Part shown: in pieces, positions 1 through 9,581 of the stretch
Layout of the letters: the number at the start of each line of letters is the position of its first letter
Numbering within the stretch: the first letter of the stretch is position 1
DNA from: CAVZMI01 sp050011775
GTDB taxonomy: Bacteria > Bacteroidota > Ignavibacteria > UBA10030 > CAVZMI01
Reading direction: 5' to 3'
Assembly: GCA_050011775.1 (NCBI GenBank)
Contig: JBEKIL010000001.1
Location: 62,001 to 126,000 of the forward strand
Length of the DNA: 64,000 nt
Made by a program: the position numbers and the translations under genes
The notes under the pieces: generated by a model
Seen by the model: only the letters and a program-made list of their open reading frames with translations
Databases searched by the model: none
What the model was told of the DNA's origin: nothing

Positions 1-1215
1 AGTAAAATTCTTCATTGCAAGAATATTGCACCGGATGTGTTCGATACAGCGCAAAGCTGGGTAGAAATCTGCGATTGGATTCCTGCCGTTCTGGTGGGAG
101 AATTATCTCCCTCAAAAATCAAACGCAGCATCTGCGCGGCGGGTCACAAGGCAATGTTCAATTCATCGTGGCAGGGTTTGCCGGATGAAAAATTTCTCGA
201 AGAACTTTCACCGGGGCTCGGTACGCTTCGGGCACGACTCTATAACGAAGCTTATACGGCCGATAACCTTGCCGGATATTTATCGAAGGAGTGGGCAATT
301 AAATTAGGACTTTCCACTTCTGTTGCAGTCGCCGTAGGCGCGTTTGATGCCCATATGGGTGCTGTTGGAGCCGGAATTTCAATCGGGACACTGGTGAAGA
401 TCGTTGGAACAAGCACATGCGACATCATGGTTCATCCACACAAAGAAAAACTGAACGATATTCCCGGTGTCTGCGGAATCGTCGATGGCTCGGTGATGAA
501 CGGCTATTTCGGCATCGAAGCCGGTCAATCCGGTGTCGGCGATATTTTTCTCTGGTTTGTCAATAACCTTGTTTCCGCGCGATATGGCAAAACGCAGGAT
601 GAAAAATTCAAGAATCTTGAAAAAGCAGCTGCTAAATTACTTCCGGGTGAAAGCGGACTCCTCGCACTCGATTGGAATAACGGCAACCGGACTATTCTTG
701 TCGATGTTCGCCTCACAGGATTACTGCTCGGTCAGACACTGCATACCGGACCGCACGAAATCTACCGTGCATTGATCGAAGCAACAGGTTTTGGCGCACT
801 GGCAATTATTGACCGTATAGAAGAGTACGGCGTTAAAGTAAAAGAAGTAGTCAATTGCGGCGGATTGGCTTCGAAGAATACATTGATGATGCAAATCTAC
901 GCCGACATTACCGGCCGTCCGATGAAAATATCTCGCAGCGATCAGACTCCGGCGCTTGGTGCCGGTATCTTCGCAGCTGTTGCAGCAGGAAAGAAAGCCG
1001 GGGGCTACGATTCCGTCGAAGAAGCACGGGATGCAATGACCGGCACAGGAAAACAATATCTGCCGATTAAAGAGAACCACGAGACCTACAAAAAGCTCTA
1101 CAAGCTTTATCGGCAGCTGTATGACGGATTTGGAACGAAAGAATGGAACGGCGGAATGTATAACATAATGAAGAACCTTTTAGTATTACGTGATGAGGTA
1201 AGAAAAACAAAATGA
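1..1215 (+). CDS. araB: Ribulokinase (FGGY carbohydrate kinase), 5' end missing
   Basis: Phosphorylates L-ribulose to L-ribulose-5-phosphate in cytoplasmic L-arabinose catabolism. The frame is open from base 1, so the gene begins before the window; the GTG at 37 is internal, since good kinase sequence (KILHCKNIAPDVFDTAQSW) runs across it. The visible 404 codons cover the rear of the N-terminal FGGY domain and all of the C-terminal one, including the GTSTCDIM and NCGGLASKN-TPALGAGIFAAVAAG nucleotide-binding blocks. It overlaps araD by 4 bases (ATGA), which indicates translational coupling. Family assignment is firm; ribulose specificity rests on the araD neighbour. Confidence 0.93.
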   Translation, partial: SKILHCKNIAPDVFDTAQSWVEICDWIPAVLVGELSPSKIKRSICAAGHKAMFNSSWQGLPDEKFLEELSPGLGTLRARLYNEAYTADNLAGYLSKEWAIKLGLSTSVAVAVGAFDAHMGAVGAGISIGTLVKIVGTSTCDIMVHPHKEKLNDIPGVCGIVDGSVMNGYFGIEAGQSGVGDIFLWFVNNLVSARYGKTQDEKFKNLEKAAAKLLPGESGLLALDWNNGNRTILVDVRLTGLLLGQTLHTGPHEIYRALIEATGFGALAIIDRIEEYGVKVKEVVNCGGLASKNTLMMQIYADITGRPMKISRSDQTPALGAGIFAAVAAGKKAGGYDSVEEARDAMTGTGKQYLPIKENHETYKKLYKLYRQLYDGFGTKEWNGGMYNIMKNLLVLRDEVRKTK

Positions 1216-1907
1216 GGCTCGAACAACTACTGGAAGAAGTCCTGCAGGCCAATCTCCAGTTAGTGAATGCCGGTCTGGTAACACTCACATGGGGCAATGT
1301 CAGCGGTATACATCGTGCGGAAGGACTGGTTGTCATAAAACCAAGCGGAGTTGGATATGATTCTATCACTACCGCCGATTTGGTCATTGTTGATTTGGAA
1401 GGAAAGGTTGTCGAGGGCAAGCTTCGTCCATCTTCGGATACGCCAACACATTTGAAACTATACAAGGCGTTTCCTGCAATTGGAGGAATCACTCACACAC
1501 ATAGTGTTTATGCAACAATGTTTGCACAGGCGTGCCTTGAAATCCCGTGCCTGGGAACAACACACGCGGATCATTTCGCGGGACCGGTCCCTGTCACCCG
1601 ATTCCTCACGGAAGATGAAGTTCAAGGCGGCTATGAATCCAACACGGGAACAGTAATTATCGAGCGATTCGCACACGTGGATCCAATGAGCAATCCGGCT
1701 GTCCTGGTTGCCGGCCATGCCCCGTTCTCATGGGGAAAAAATGCTACCGACTCGGTGAAGAACAGCATCGCACTGGAATGTATCGCGCAGATGGCGATCG
1801 GAACACTTCAATTGAATCCGAACACGGCCTCACTTCCCAAATATATTCTTGAAAAACATCATCAACGAAAACACGGGCCTGATGCGTATTACGGCCAAAA
1901 GAAATAA
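1212..1907 (+). CDS. araD: L-ribulose-5-phosphate 4-epimerase
   Basis: Converts L-ribulose-5-phosphate to D-xylulose-5-phosphate, linking arabinose to the pentose phosphate pathway. The 231 residues match the family's usual length. Class II aldolase/AraD features are visible: LTWGNVSG near residue 25, KPSGVGYDSIT near 45, SSDTPTHL near 75, the zinc-binding HTHSVYATMFA near 95, and a third zinc ligand in VAGHAPFSWG near 170. The start is fixed by the ATGA overlap with araB. The next gene follows after 15 bases, so all three sugar genes form one operon. Confidence 0.95.
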   Translation: MRLEQLLEEVLQANLQLVNAGLVTLTWGNVSGIHRAEGLVVIKPSGVGYDSITTADLVIVDLEGKVVEGKLRPSSDTPTHLKLYKAFPAIGGITHTHSVYATMFAQACLEIPCLGTTHADHFAGPVPVTRFLTEDEVQGGYESNTGTVIIERFAHVDPMSNPAVLVAGHAPFSWGKNATDSVKNSIALECIAQMAIGTLQLNPNTASLPKYILEKHHQRKHGPDAYYGQKK

Positions 1908-1922
1908 ATCGGAGAATTATTA

Positions 1923-3401
1923 ATGAAAAATATTCCTGCCATTAACCTTGGTATCGCTGCCGTCAGCCGCGATTGTTTTCCCATTGAACTTTCCCGCAAG
2001 CGCCGCCAAAATGTTATTGCGGCATGCAAAGGACTCAATGTACCTGTTATCGAGCTTGAGACAATTATTGAAAACGAGCGCGATGTTCTAAAAGCACTGG
2101 AAGAAATACGACGAAAGGAAATTAATGCCCTGGCATTGTACCTTGGCAATTTCGGACCGGAAGGGCCGACAACGCTGCTGGCCGAGAAATTCGGCGGACC
2201 GGTGATGGTCGTCGCCGCTGCCGAAGATACCGGAAAGGACCTGATTAACGGCCGCGGTGATGCATATTGCGGATTATTAAGTGCATCGTACAATATAGGC
2301 TTGCGCCGTCTGAATCCCTACATCCCGGAAAATCCCGTTGGGGATCCGAAGGATATAGCTTCAATGCTTTCAGAATTTATTCCAGTTGCGCGAATTGTCA
2401 ACGGCGTTAAAAATCTCAAAATAATATCCTTCGGACCGCGTCCATTCGATTTCCTAACGTGCCACGCCCCCATCCAACCGCTGTATGATCTGGGTGCTGA
2501 AATAATGGAAAATAGCGAGCTGGATCTGTTGGATATCGTGCAGGCTGAAAAGGGAAATCCGGAAATAAAGCGCATTGCAAAAGAAATGAATGATGAATTA
2601 GGACGGGGGAATACCTATCCCGACCTTATCGAGAAGCTTGCCCAGTACGAGTATGCACTTGAAAAATTCATGAATGCAAATATCGGCGCCTCGAAATACG
2701 CCGCCTTTGCCAATAAATGCTGGCCCGCATTCGAAAAATATTTTGGACATGTGCCATGCTACCTGAACTCGCGTCTGGCTGCAAAAGGAATTCCCGTCGC
2801 ATGTGAAGCCGATATTTATGGAGCGTTAAGTGAATATATGTCCGTGTGTGCTACGGAGGTTCCTCCCGCCATTCTTGATATTAATAACACCGTTCCAAAA
2901 GACATGTACGAAGAAAATAAACGGACGATCGGGAATTACTCCTTGACCGATCTGTGGATGGGATTTCATTGCGGGAATACTTCAGCAGGATGTCTTGTCC
3001 AACCGATCATGCAATATCAACTCATCATGCACCGGCTGATGGAACCGGAACAAAAACCAAATATCACAAGAGGAACACTCGAAGGACAGATCAAAGCCGG
3101 TCCGATTTCAATCTTCCGGATTCAGGCAACATCCGACGCCGCGATACGTGCCTATGTTGCAGACGGAGAAGTATTAAATATCAATCCGAAGTCCTTCGGC
3201 TCTATCGGTGTGTTTGCTATTGATGAGATGGGACGCTTCTACCGTCACGTACTAATTGAGAAACGCTTCCCGCATCACACCGCTGTCGCATTCAAACACG
3301 CAGGTAAGGCGCTCTTTGCTGCATGCAAGATGCTTGGTGTAAGCGATGTATTTTTCAATTATCCTAAGGGTGTATTCTATCCATCAGAAAACCCCTTTTA
3401 A
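1923..3401 (+). CDS. L-fucose/L-arabinose isomerase family protein (probable L-arabinose isomerase)
   Basis: A 492-residue ketol-isomerase of the fucose isomerase-like family rather than the classical AraA family. Landmarks are an N-terminal Rossmann-like half (NALALYLGNFGPEGPT near 70), ACEADIYGALSEYM near 295 and a C-terminal domain with GFHCGNTSAGC near 345 and GTLEGQIKAGP near 380. Lying directly behind araB and araD, it most likely turns L-arabinose into L-ribulose, which would complete the pathway. That substrate is inferred from context; L-fucose or another aldose is possible. A weak ribosome binding site (GGAG) precedes the ATG by about 8 bases. Confidence 0.8.
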   Translation: MKNIPAINLGIAAVSRDCFPIELSRKRRQNVIAACKGLNVPVIELETIIENERDVLKALEEIRRKEINALALYLGNFGPEGPTTLLAEKFGGPVMVVAAAEDTGKDLINGRGDAYCGLLSASYNIGLRRLNPYIPENPVGDPKDIASMLSEFIPVARIVNGVKNLKIISFGPRPFDFLTCHAPIQPLYDLGAEIMENSELDLLDIVQAEKGNPEIKRIAKEMNDELGRGNTYPDLIEKLAQYEYALEKFMNANIGASKYAAFANKCWPAFEKYFGHVPCYLNSRLAAKGIPVACEADIYGALSEYMSVCATEVPPAILDINNTVPKDMYEENKRTIGNYSLTDLWMGFHCGNTSAGCLVQPIMQYQLIMHRLMEPEQKPNITRGTLEGQIKAGPISIFRIQATSDAAIRAYVADGEVLNINPKSFGSIGVFAIDEMGRFYRHVLIEKRFPHHTAVAFKHAGKALFAACKMLGVSDVFFNYPKGVFYPSENPF

Positions 3402-3425
3402 ATTATTGCGTAGAAAGGTAAGATC

Positions 3426-4637
3426 ATGGAGCACGGTAAAACAGTACCCGGAGAGCATAAGATGAAAGATCATCCGGGAAAAGAGAAATATCTTGCCGGA
3501 AAACGGGTTCTCCCCCAGCCTATTTCAAAGGAGAGCGATATAGCAGCCGTGATAAACAACATGGATGCTTATAATGGAGGAAGACTTCGTGCCGCCTGTC
3601 AATTATTGCGCGATAAATATTCACAGAATGATGTTACAATCGGAGTAAGCCTTGCCGGTGCACTAACTCCGGCCGGCCTGGGACCTTCTACCATCATTCC
3701 GCTTATGAATCACGGATTTGTGGACTGGATGACTGCTACCGGCGCTAATATGTACCATGATCTGCATTTTGCTTTCAACATGCCGCTGTTCCGTGGCAGT
3801 CATAATGTCGACGACGCTGACCTGCGCGATAAAGGCGTTACCAGAATTTACGACATTTTATTCGATTATGAAGATGTACTGATGGAGACGGACCGAAGAC
3901 TGCGCAGAATAATGCTGCGGCCTGAATTCCAGAAGGAAATGGGAACCCGTGAATTCTACCATCATCTAGGCAAAGTGATCAATGAATATGAGCAAAAAAA
4001 TAATATGGGCGAAGTCAGCGTCATAGCGGCTGCTTATCGCAACGGCATTCCGATCTTCACATCGTCGCCCGGCGATTCCACAATAGGAATGAATGTTGCC
4101 GGATTGGAACTCCTGGCCGAGGCGTCGGGCCTGCAGAACAAATTTAAGTTAAAAATAAATCCGAGTATCGACGTCAACGATTCAACAGCCATCATCCTGA
4201 ATGCCAAGAAATATGAAAACGGAAAAACCGGCGTTATACTAATTGGGGGCGGCAGTCCTAAGAACTTCATGCTTCAGACCGAGCCGCAGATACAGGAAGT
4301 CCTGATGATTCCCGAAGCAGGTCAGGATTACGACATAAATATTACAGATGCCCGGCCCGATACGGGCGGACTTTCGGGCGCACCGCCCAGCGAAGCGGCC
4401 AGCTGGGGCAAAATCGATCCTACGAAACTCGACGAAACCGTGACGGCATACATCGACGTCACGGTGGCGTTCCCGCTGATGGTCGCCTACATACTACAAA
4501 CCACAAAACCCAAGAAGCTGAAACGGCTGTACGACCGTGGGGAAGAATTGCGGAAGAAACTGATCAAATCGTATCTCGAAAACAACAAAGAAGTCAAAGA
4601 ACTCAAATCGATCATAACGAAGCTCTCATCTGTGTAA
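3426..4637 (+). CDS. Deoxyhypusine synthase family protein (bacterial, probable homospermidine/spermidine-forming type)
   Basis: A 403-residue NAD-dependent aminobutyl-transfer family protein. Bacteria lack eIF5A, and characterised bacterial relatives make homospermidine or spermidine from putrescine and an aminobutyl donor. Visible features: SLAGALTPAGLGP near 78, ATGANMYHDLHFA near 102, a block around FTSSPGDSTIG near 215, GGGSPKNFMLQTEPQ near 277, and TGGLSGAPPSEAASWGK near 318, which would carry the active-site region. The ATG at 3426 has an AAGG box 8 bases upstream; a second Met at codon 13 is an alternative. The ornithine decarboxylase behind it supplies putrescine, which supports a polyamine role. 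Confidence 0.8.
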   Translation: MEHGKTVPGEHKMKDHPGKEKYLAGKRVLPQPISKESDIAAVINNMDAYNGGRLRAACQLLRDKYSQNDVTIGVSLAGALTPAGLGPSTIIPLMNHGFVDWMTATGANMYHDLHFAFNMPLFRGSHNVDDADLRDKGVTRIYDILFDYEDVLMETDRRLRRIMLRPEFQKEMGTREFYHHLGKVINEYEQKNNMGEVSVIAAAYRNGIPIFTSSPGDSTIGMNVAGLELLAEASGLQNKFKLKINPSIDVNDSTAIILNAKKYENGKTGVILIGGGSPKNFMLQTEPQIQEVLMIPEAGQDYDINITDARPDTGGLSGAPPSEAASWGKIDPTKLDETVTAYIDVTVAFPLMVAYILQTTKPKKLKRLYDRGEELRKKLIKSYLENNKEVKELKSIITKLSSV

Positions 4638-4768
4638 ACACATTTTAAGCCATATCCACTTTTGCGCCAAAGGCGCATAAGCCTCTGGCTTAGTGTCCTT
4701 TGTATTCATTTTCCCGCGCAGAGTACCTTTGTGGACTTTGTGGTTATCTTTTTATTAAAACATATTTC

Positions 4769-5908
4769 ATGAAAAATGAACTCCTGAACCTGGTAGAGCA
4801 GCACGGCACGCCCCTCTGCATCATAGATCATGATAAAATCCGGGAAAACTACAGAACATTCAAGAAACACCTGCCACGTGTTCAATGCTACTATGCAGTA
4901 AAAGCCAATTCCACGCAGCAGATCATCGAGACATTATTTAAAGAAGGATCGAGTTTCGATGTGGCTTCATACAACGAATTTATGCAGGTATACAGATACA
5001 TCAAGAATTTCGAGAAGAAGGAGAAAAAACATTTTATATGGGACAAAATAATATTTTCCAATACAATAAAAGATAAAGCGACACTACGCAAGATAAAGGA
5101 ATACAAACCGCTTGTTACTTACGACAATATTGACGAGCTGAAAAAAATTAAGGAACACTGTGAAACCGCAGGACTCGTACTGCGGCTGAAGGTTCCCGAT
5201 ACCGGATCACAGGTTGAGATGAGTTCGAAATTCGGCGCCGAACCGTCCGATGCCCAGAAACTGATCCAGGAAGCATTCGACATCGGATTGAAGGTTGAAG
5301 GCATAAGCTTTCATGTCGGCAGTCAGTGTACCAATTTCGATAATTTCACCGAGGCGCTGGCTATTACATCGGTAATTTTTCACGACGCACGTAAAAAGGG
5401 ATTCAATGTGAATCTGATCGATATCGGCGGAGGATTCCCGGTTCCGTACGACCCGCAGGTCCCAGAGTTTGAAAAACTGGCAGCAATATTGAATTCAGAG
5501 TTTAAACGGCTCTTCCCGGATGATATTGAAATACTCGCTGAACCCGGAAGGTTTATCGTTGCTACCGCTGCCACACTTGTGTCGGAAATCATCGGTAAAG
5601 CTCGCCGGGAAGGAAAGATATTTTATCACATCAACGACGGCGTGTACCACACATTTTCCGGTGTTGTGTACGATCACTGGATTCCCAATTTCAGCGCGTT
5701 CAAAGGGGGTGAGCATGAAGTGTGTGCGGTGGTGGGACCGACTTGCGACAGCTTCGACAAGATAACTCTCTCGGCCGACCTGCCCGCGAACCTGGAACTG
5801 GGCGATTATCTGTACACCGAGAACATTGGAGCGTACAGCACCGCATCGTCGACCAAGTTCAACGGTTTCGACGGGGCGAAGATCGTACACATCAATTTTA
5901 AGTTGTGA
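4769..5908 (+). CDS. Ornithine decarboxylase-like PLP enzyme (group IV, alanine-racemase fold)
   Basis: Decarboxylates ornithine to putrescine, judging by family and neighbour. At 379 residues it has the eukaryotic-type ODC layout: the PLP lysine in YYAVKANS near residue 45, a phosphate-binding HVGSQC near 170, GGGFP near 210, EPGRF near 252, and the substrate-side motif GPTCDSFD near 330. I start at the ATG at 4769, since the upstream in-frame TTG at 4700 would add 23 unfamiliar residues. No clear Shine-Dalgarno is seen. The 131-base leader carries a low-complexity stretch rich in CCTTTGTGG-type words that resembles a dispersed repeat. Diaminopimelate or carboxynorspermidine decarboxylase is less likely because the spacing fits ODC. 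Confidence 0.8.
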   Translation: MKNELLNLVEQHGTPLCIIDHDKIRENYRTFKKHLPRVQCYYAVKANSTQQIIETLFKEGSSFDVASYNEFMQVYRYIKNFEKKEKKHFIWDKIIFSNTIKDKATLRKIKEYKPLVTYDNIDELKKIKEHCETAGLVLRLKVPDTGSQVEMSSKFGAEPSDAQKLIQEAFDIGLKVEGISFHVGSQCTNFDNFTEALAITSVIFHDARKKGFNVNLIDIGGGFPVPYDPQVPEFEKLAAILNSEFKRLFPDDIEILAEPGRFIVATAATLVSEIIGKARREGKIFYHINDGVYHTFSGVVYDHWIPNFSAFKGGEHEVCAVVGPTCDSFDKITLSADLPANLELGDYLYTENIGAYSTASSTKFNGFDGAKIVHINFKL

Positions 5909-5929
5909 TCTGTCCGCCGGCTTGTCCCT

Positions 5930-5963
5930 GCCTGCCCGCCGACGTCCTCCGGACTAAGGCGGG
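5930..5963. repeat. 34-bp dispersed repeat (reverse copy of the one inside yqhQ)
   Basis: This segment, read on the minus strand, matches 22031-22064 at 31 of 34 positions. It lies in the 180-base gap between two convergent genes, next to another imperfect hairpin (TCCCGAC AACTT CGGGA type, about 5965-5982). It is GC-rich relative to its surroundings and looks like a small mobile or REP-like element. Confidence 0.65.
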
Positions 5964-6088
5964 ATCCCGACAACTTCGGGAGCAAGCGGAATGACGAGTG
6001 TAATTTAAAAGGACATCTGGATATGCAACCTTGTCTGCCAGACCTCCGCCTAAAAAAATGAAAGACGGTAAAGTCCGTGGCTGTTTTT

Positions 6089-9000
6089 CTATTTCATAAG
6101 CACCATCGGCTTACTTGATCGGCGTCCCCCTGATTCCAACACTGCCAGATAAATTCCGCTGGGAAGTCTTGACGCTAGAAAATTCTTCTCATATACCCTT
6201 CCGGCTTCGGCAATTCCATTGAAAAGAACGGCAATTTCCTGTCCTAGGATGTTGAAAACCTTCAATGTTGCATACCCCTTCTCGGCCAGTGTAAAGCCTA
6301 TCGTTGTGTTGGGATTAAAAGGATTGGGATAATTATTGTAAAGAACGAACCTTCCAGGCAGTTCATTAGTGATTATTATATTTAGCGTCGCGCCATAAAT
6401 TTCAATTTCATAGAGAGAGTATCCCCATGGCGAAGCTCGTTGTATTCCCAACATCCGTACAAAATGTGTCTGTGCTCCAACGGATATCTTATCCGTTCCG
6501 CCATCACCGTTCGTAAAATGTTCAACGTCTGTCCATCCCGACATATCATCGGAAATCTGGAGATAATACTCTTTTGCGTACGTCCCACCCCAATGTAATA
6601 CGACGTTATCGATATACACCTTCGCACCAAGATCAACGATAATGAATTGGGGGTCGCTATATACGGATGACCATTGTGTATCCATATTACCATCAACGGC
6701 ATTGGCACCTTCTAATCCGGTTCGCCTGAAAGATGATACTGTCACCGGTTTATGAAAAGCGAGATTCTCAGGATACACTATAAATTGCGCAGAGAGAGAA
6801 TTGTTAGTCTCCATGCATTCATCCAATGCATTATCAGGATCAACGGTTCCTTCAACCTCGTACGTACCGATTTCAGACGCCGTCCATGTATTGACGCTTT
6901 GAGTACCATGGCTGCCGCTGATCAGAACCATTCCGCAGGCAGGTATCGGTCCTGTGATTTCGTCTGACCAACTTACGATCTGACCGTTAACATTGAATGT
7001 CACCTTGAATGCCTGACCTGCTGGTGTCGGTGCGCTTCCCTGATTTTTCACCGTCGCATAGAAGGCAACCTGTTGCCCGTGTAGCGGATACGGCGGCACC
7101 ATTCTTATATTCGTGATAAGTAGATCAGGTTTCCGCGGATCGTTTCGCACATCGAAGTGACCCGAGAGAGGTAGATTATCGGATGAGCCTCCAATACGTA
7201 CTGTATACTGATCTGTCTCGACCTCATATGTATCGCTAGTTTCATTATAATAATATAGCTCATCTGCCGTCAGTGTAAGTTCTACCGTTGTGGTCTGCCC
7301 GGGATTGATATTCACTCGTTTGAAGCCTTTAAGCTCCTTCACAGCCATCGGTACAGACGTTTCAGGTTTGCTTAAATAAAGCTGAACTACTTCATCCCCA
7401 CTCCGAGCGCCTGTATTTGTCACATCCACCTCTACTGTCACCGGTTCTCCGGGTGCTACAGATGCCGGGGATATCCTCAGATTGCTGTATGAAAATGTTG
7501 TATAGCTGAGTCCGTACCCAAAAGCAAACTGCGGCACATATCCCATCTCGTCGTACCACCGGTATCCGCAGCCGTAGTCATCATTCAGGTCATCATTCCA
7601 TGCTGGAAGCTGTGCGTCATTTGTTGGCATTGTAACCGGCATTTTACCACCAGGATTATAATCGCCAAAGAGTACATCGGCAAGCGCATTGCCCCCTTCC
7701 TGTCCGGGATAGAATGCATAAATTAATCCTTCGATCGAATTGATACAGCGATTAAGACTGCAGACTCCACCGCTGAAAATAGTAACGACAAGATTGGGAT
7801 TGACGGCTGCAAGCGCATTTATGAGATCCTGTTGCTTGCCTGGCAGGCTTGTCGAGCCGCCAGAACGGTCAGCTCCTTCTCCTTCCTGACTCGGATCAAG
7901 TCCGCCGCAGAAAACTACAACATCCGCACTCTGCGCATAACTCACAGCAGCAGCAAATCCGGTTGTATCGGTACTATTTATATCGCATCCCTTTGCATAG
8001 AGCACCTTCTCTGCCCCGATTTTATTTTCTATTCCTTGTCGTGGACTGATACTATAATACGGTGTGACATACGCACTTCCACCCCCATCGATTTGAGCAA
8101 CAGCAGCACTTGGTCCAACGAGTGCAACCTTGGCAATGGATTTATTCAGCGGTAAGATATTGTTCTGGTTCTTGAGAAGAACCAGTGATTTCCGTCCAGC
8201 TTCGAGGCACAACTGTTGATGTGCTGCGCAATTGACATCGTCAGCATTGCCGGGCGGTTGATAATCAAGCATACCGGCAAAGATTTTCGTCCGCAGTACA
8301 CGCCGGACAGCGTTATTGATCACCGAGTCTGGAACTACACCGCTGCTCACGAGTCCGGGTAGATCATTCCCATATTTATCTGAGCCCATACAAATATCGC
8401 AGCCGGCTTTGATAGCTAAATCTGAATGAACGATGGAACCCCAGTCGGAAACTACATAGAACGGGAATCCCCATTGTGTGCGCAGAATAGAAGTCAGTAG
8501 AGTGGGATTCTCAGCACAATATTGGCCGTTAATAAGATTATAAGCATTCATCACGCACATCGCGCCGCCTTGTTGAACCGCCGTACGGAAGGCAAGTCCT
8601 GCCTGTTCGTTGAGTACACGCCGTGCCGCGATGATATTGTTTGTTGTCCGGCCATTCTCACGGTGATTGGCGTTATAATGCTTGACCGTCGCGATGCACG
8701 GTGTTGATTGGATACCTTTGACAACTGCCGTCGTGGTTCGTGCGCAGAGGTAAGGATCTTCACCTCCTGTTTCCGGACTTCGGCCGTTACGCGGATCGCG
8801 GTCGATATCGAGACATGGTCCGAGTGCCTGGTGTTTTCCTTTACCACGGAATTCCTTCCCCATAGCCACACCGATTTGCTGGGCGAGGTTGACATCCCAC
8901 ATCGAAGCCATTCCGATACCAACGGGGAAGCTTGTCGCCATTCCGTCACGGACACCATGCGGCCCATCTGACATGATGAAACCGGGGATTCCAAGGCGGG

Positions 9001-9181
9001 CATTATTGGGTGTATTAAATGCACCTTGTTGATGGAGCTGCAATAACTTTTCCTGTATCGTCATCTGGTCGAGCAGTGTGTCGATTCTTGCTTCAACCGT
9101 CTGTGCGGCGGTTTGCATACAAGCGAGTCCGAGAAAAACTGGAATAATCATTACTCTGATTAAGGTATAATATATATTCAT
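6089..9181 (-). CDS. Secreted glycoside hydrolase family 3 (beta-glucosidase/xylosidase type) with accessory domains and T9SS tail
   Basis: A 1030-residue exported enzyme that removes terminal beta-linked sugars from oligosaccharides. Order of parts: signal peptide 1-26; GH3 N-domain about 30-300 with ATVKHYN near 165 and the nucleophile Asp246 in VVSDWGS; GH3 C-domain about 320-560 with EGEGADRSGG holding the acid/base region; fibronectin-III-like domain 590-690; CARDB-like domain 695-800; discoidin (F5/8 C, CBM32-like) 805-935; T9SS type A sorting domain 945-1030 containing YPNPFNPNTTIGF. The C-terminal domain is expected to be removed by PorU, encoded at 52086-56159. Specificity among glucosidase, xylosidase and arabinosidase cannot be told from sequence. 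It is monocistronic, convergent with the polyamine pair. Confidence 0.93.
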   Translation of the reverse strand: MNIYYTLIRVMIIPVFLGLACMQTAAQTVEARIDTLLDQMTIQEKLLQLHQQGAFNTPNNARLGIPGFIMSDGPHGVRDGMATSFPVGIGMASMWDVNLAQQIGVAMGKEFRGKGKHQALGPCLDIDRDPRNGRSPETGGEDPYLCARTTTAVVKGIQSTPCIATVKHYNANHRENGRTTNNIIAARRVLNEQAGLAFRTAVQQGGAMCVMNAYNLINGQYCAENPTLLTSILRTQWGFPFYVVSDWGSIVHSDLAIKAGCDICMGSDKYGNDLPGLVSSGVVPDSVINNAVRRVLRTKIFAGMLDYQPPGNADDVNCAAHQQLCLEAGRKSLVLLKNQNNILPLNKSIAKVALVGPSAAVAQIDGGGSAYVTPYYSISPRQGIENKIGAEKVLYAKGCDINSTDTTGFAAAVSYAQSADVVVFCGGLDPSQEGEGADRSGGSTSLPGKQQDLINALAAVNPNLVVTIFSGGVCSLNRCINSIEGLIYAFYPGQEGGNALADVLFGDYNPGGKMPVTMPTNDAQLPAWNDDLNDDYGCGYRWYDEMGYVPQFAFGYGLSYTTFSYSNLRISPASVAPGEPVTVEVDVTNTGARSGDEVVQLYLSKPETSVPMAVKELKGFKRVNINPGQTTTVELTLTADELYYYNETSDTYEVETDQYTVRIGGSSDNLPLSGHFDVRNDPRKPDLLITNIRMVPPYPLHGQQVAFYATVKNQGSAPTPAGQAFKVTFNVNGQIVSWSDEITGPIPACGMVLISGSHGTQSVNTWTASEIGTYEVEGTVDPDNALDECMETNNSLSAQFIVYPENLAFHKPVTVSSFRRTGLEGANAVDGNMDTQWSSVYSDPQFIIVDLGAKVYIDNVVLHWGGTYAKEYYLQISDDMSGWTDVEHFTNGDGGTDKISVGAQTHFVRMLGIQRASPWGYSLYEIEIYGATLNIIITNELPGRFVLYNNYPNPFNPNTTIGFTLAEKGYATLKVFNILGQEIAVLFNGIAEAGRVYEKNFLASRLPSGIYLAVLESGGRRSSKPMVLMK

Positions 9182-9502
9182 TTTTCTCTCCGCATATACA
9201 TTTGTTATCTTATAATATTATACAAAATTATGAGGAAAAAAATCTGTTTTGAGTCAGACTTGCCATAATAATATCCCTCCAGAAATGTAATATAAATCTA
9301 TATATAGATCAAAATCAACCTGCAAATTCCTTGGATCAGACGGTAGAACGATATGGTATGTGATATTTTCCTGTCGAATGATGAAAATGGAATTTGCCTT
9401 TGAAATAACGGGAGCCCGTTTTGTATGAGTACGGAGGCAAAGCGAAAAAGTTCTAATCGACATAGAAGATACAATGTATTGAGGTTTGGGAATAGTAATA
9501 AA
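9182..9502. other. Intergenic stretch, promoter region of the GH3 gene
   Basis: About 320 AT-rich bases between the GH3 gene start and the terminator of the fibre cluster. I see no convincing gene; a 69-codon minus-strand frame at 9254-9463 has no signal, no start context and no recognisable protein. The GH3 promoter should lie here but no clear motif is visible. Confidence 0.4.
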
Positions 9503-9530
9503 AAACCCGCAGCAGCAAAGCTGCGGGTTT
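9503..9530 (-). terminator. Rho-independent terminator of the fibre operon
   Basis: A perfect 11-bp stem (9503-9513 with 9520-9530, arm AAACCCGCAGC) around a 6-base loop. On the minus strand it is followed by TTTTTATTATT. It lies 50 bases past the last gene of the 9582-18010 cluster, so it probably ends that transcript. Confidence 0.85.
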
Positions 9531-9581
9531 CTAATTCTTCTTGCGGCCTCTCTTCCGCCTTGATAAGTTGTTCGAAGCGAT

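Noticed and set aside
9254..9463. 69-codon minus-strand open frame
   Set aside because: No ribosome binding site, no signal or domain, unbalanced composition; looks like chance in AT-rich DNA.
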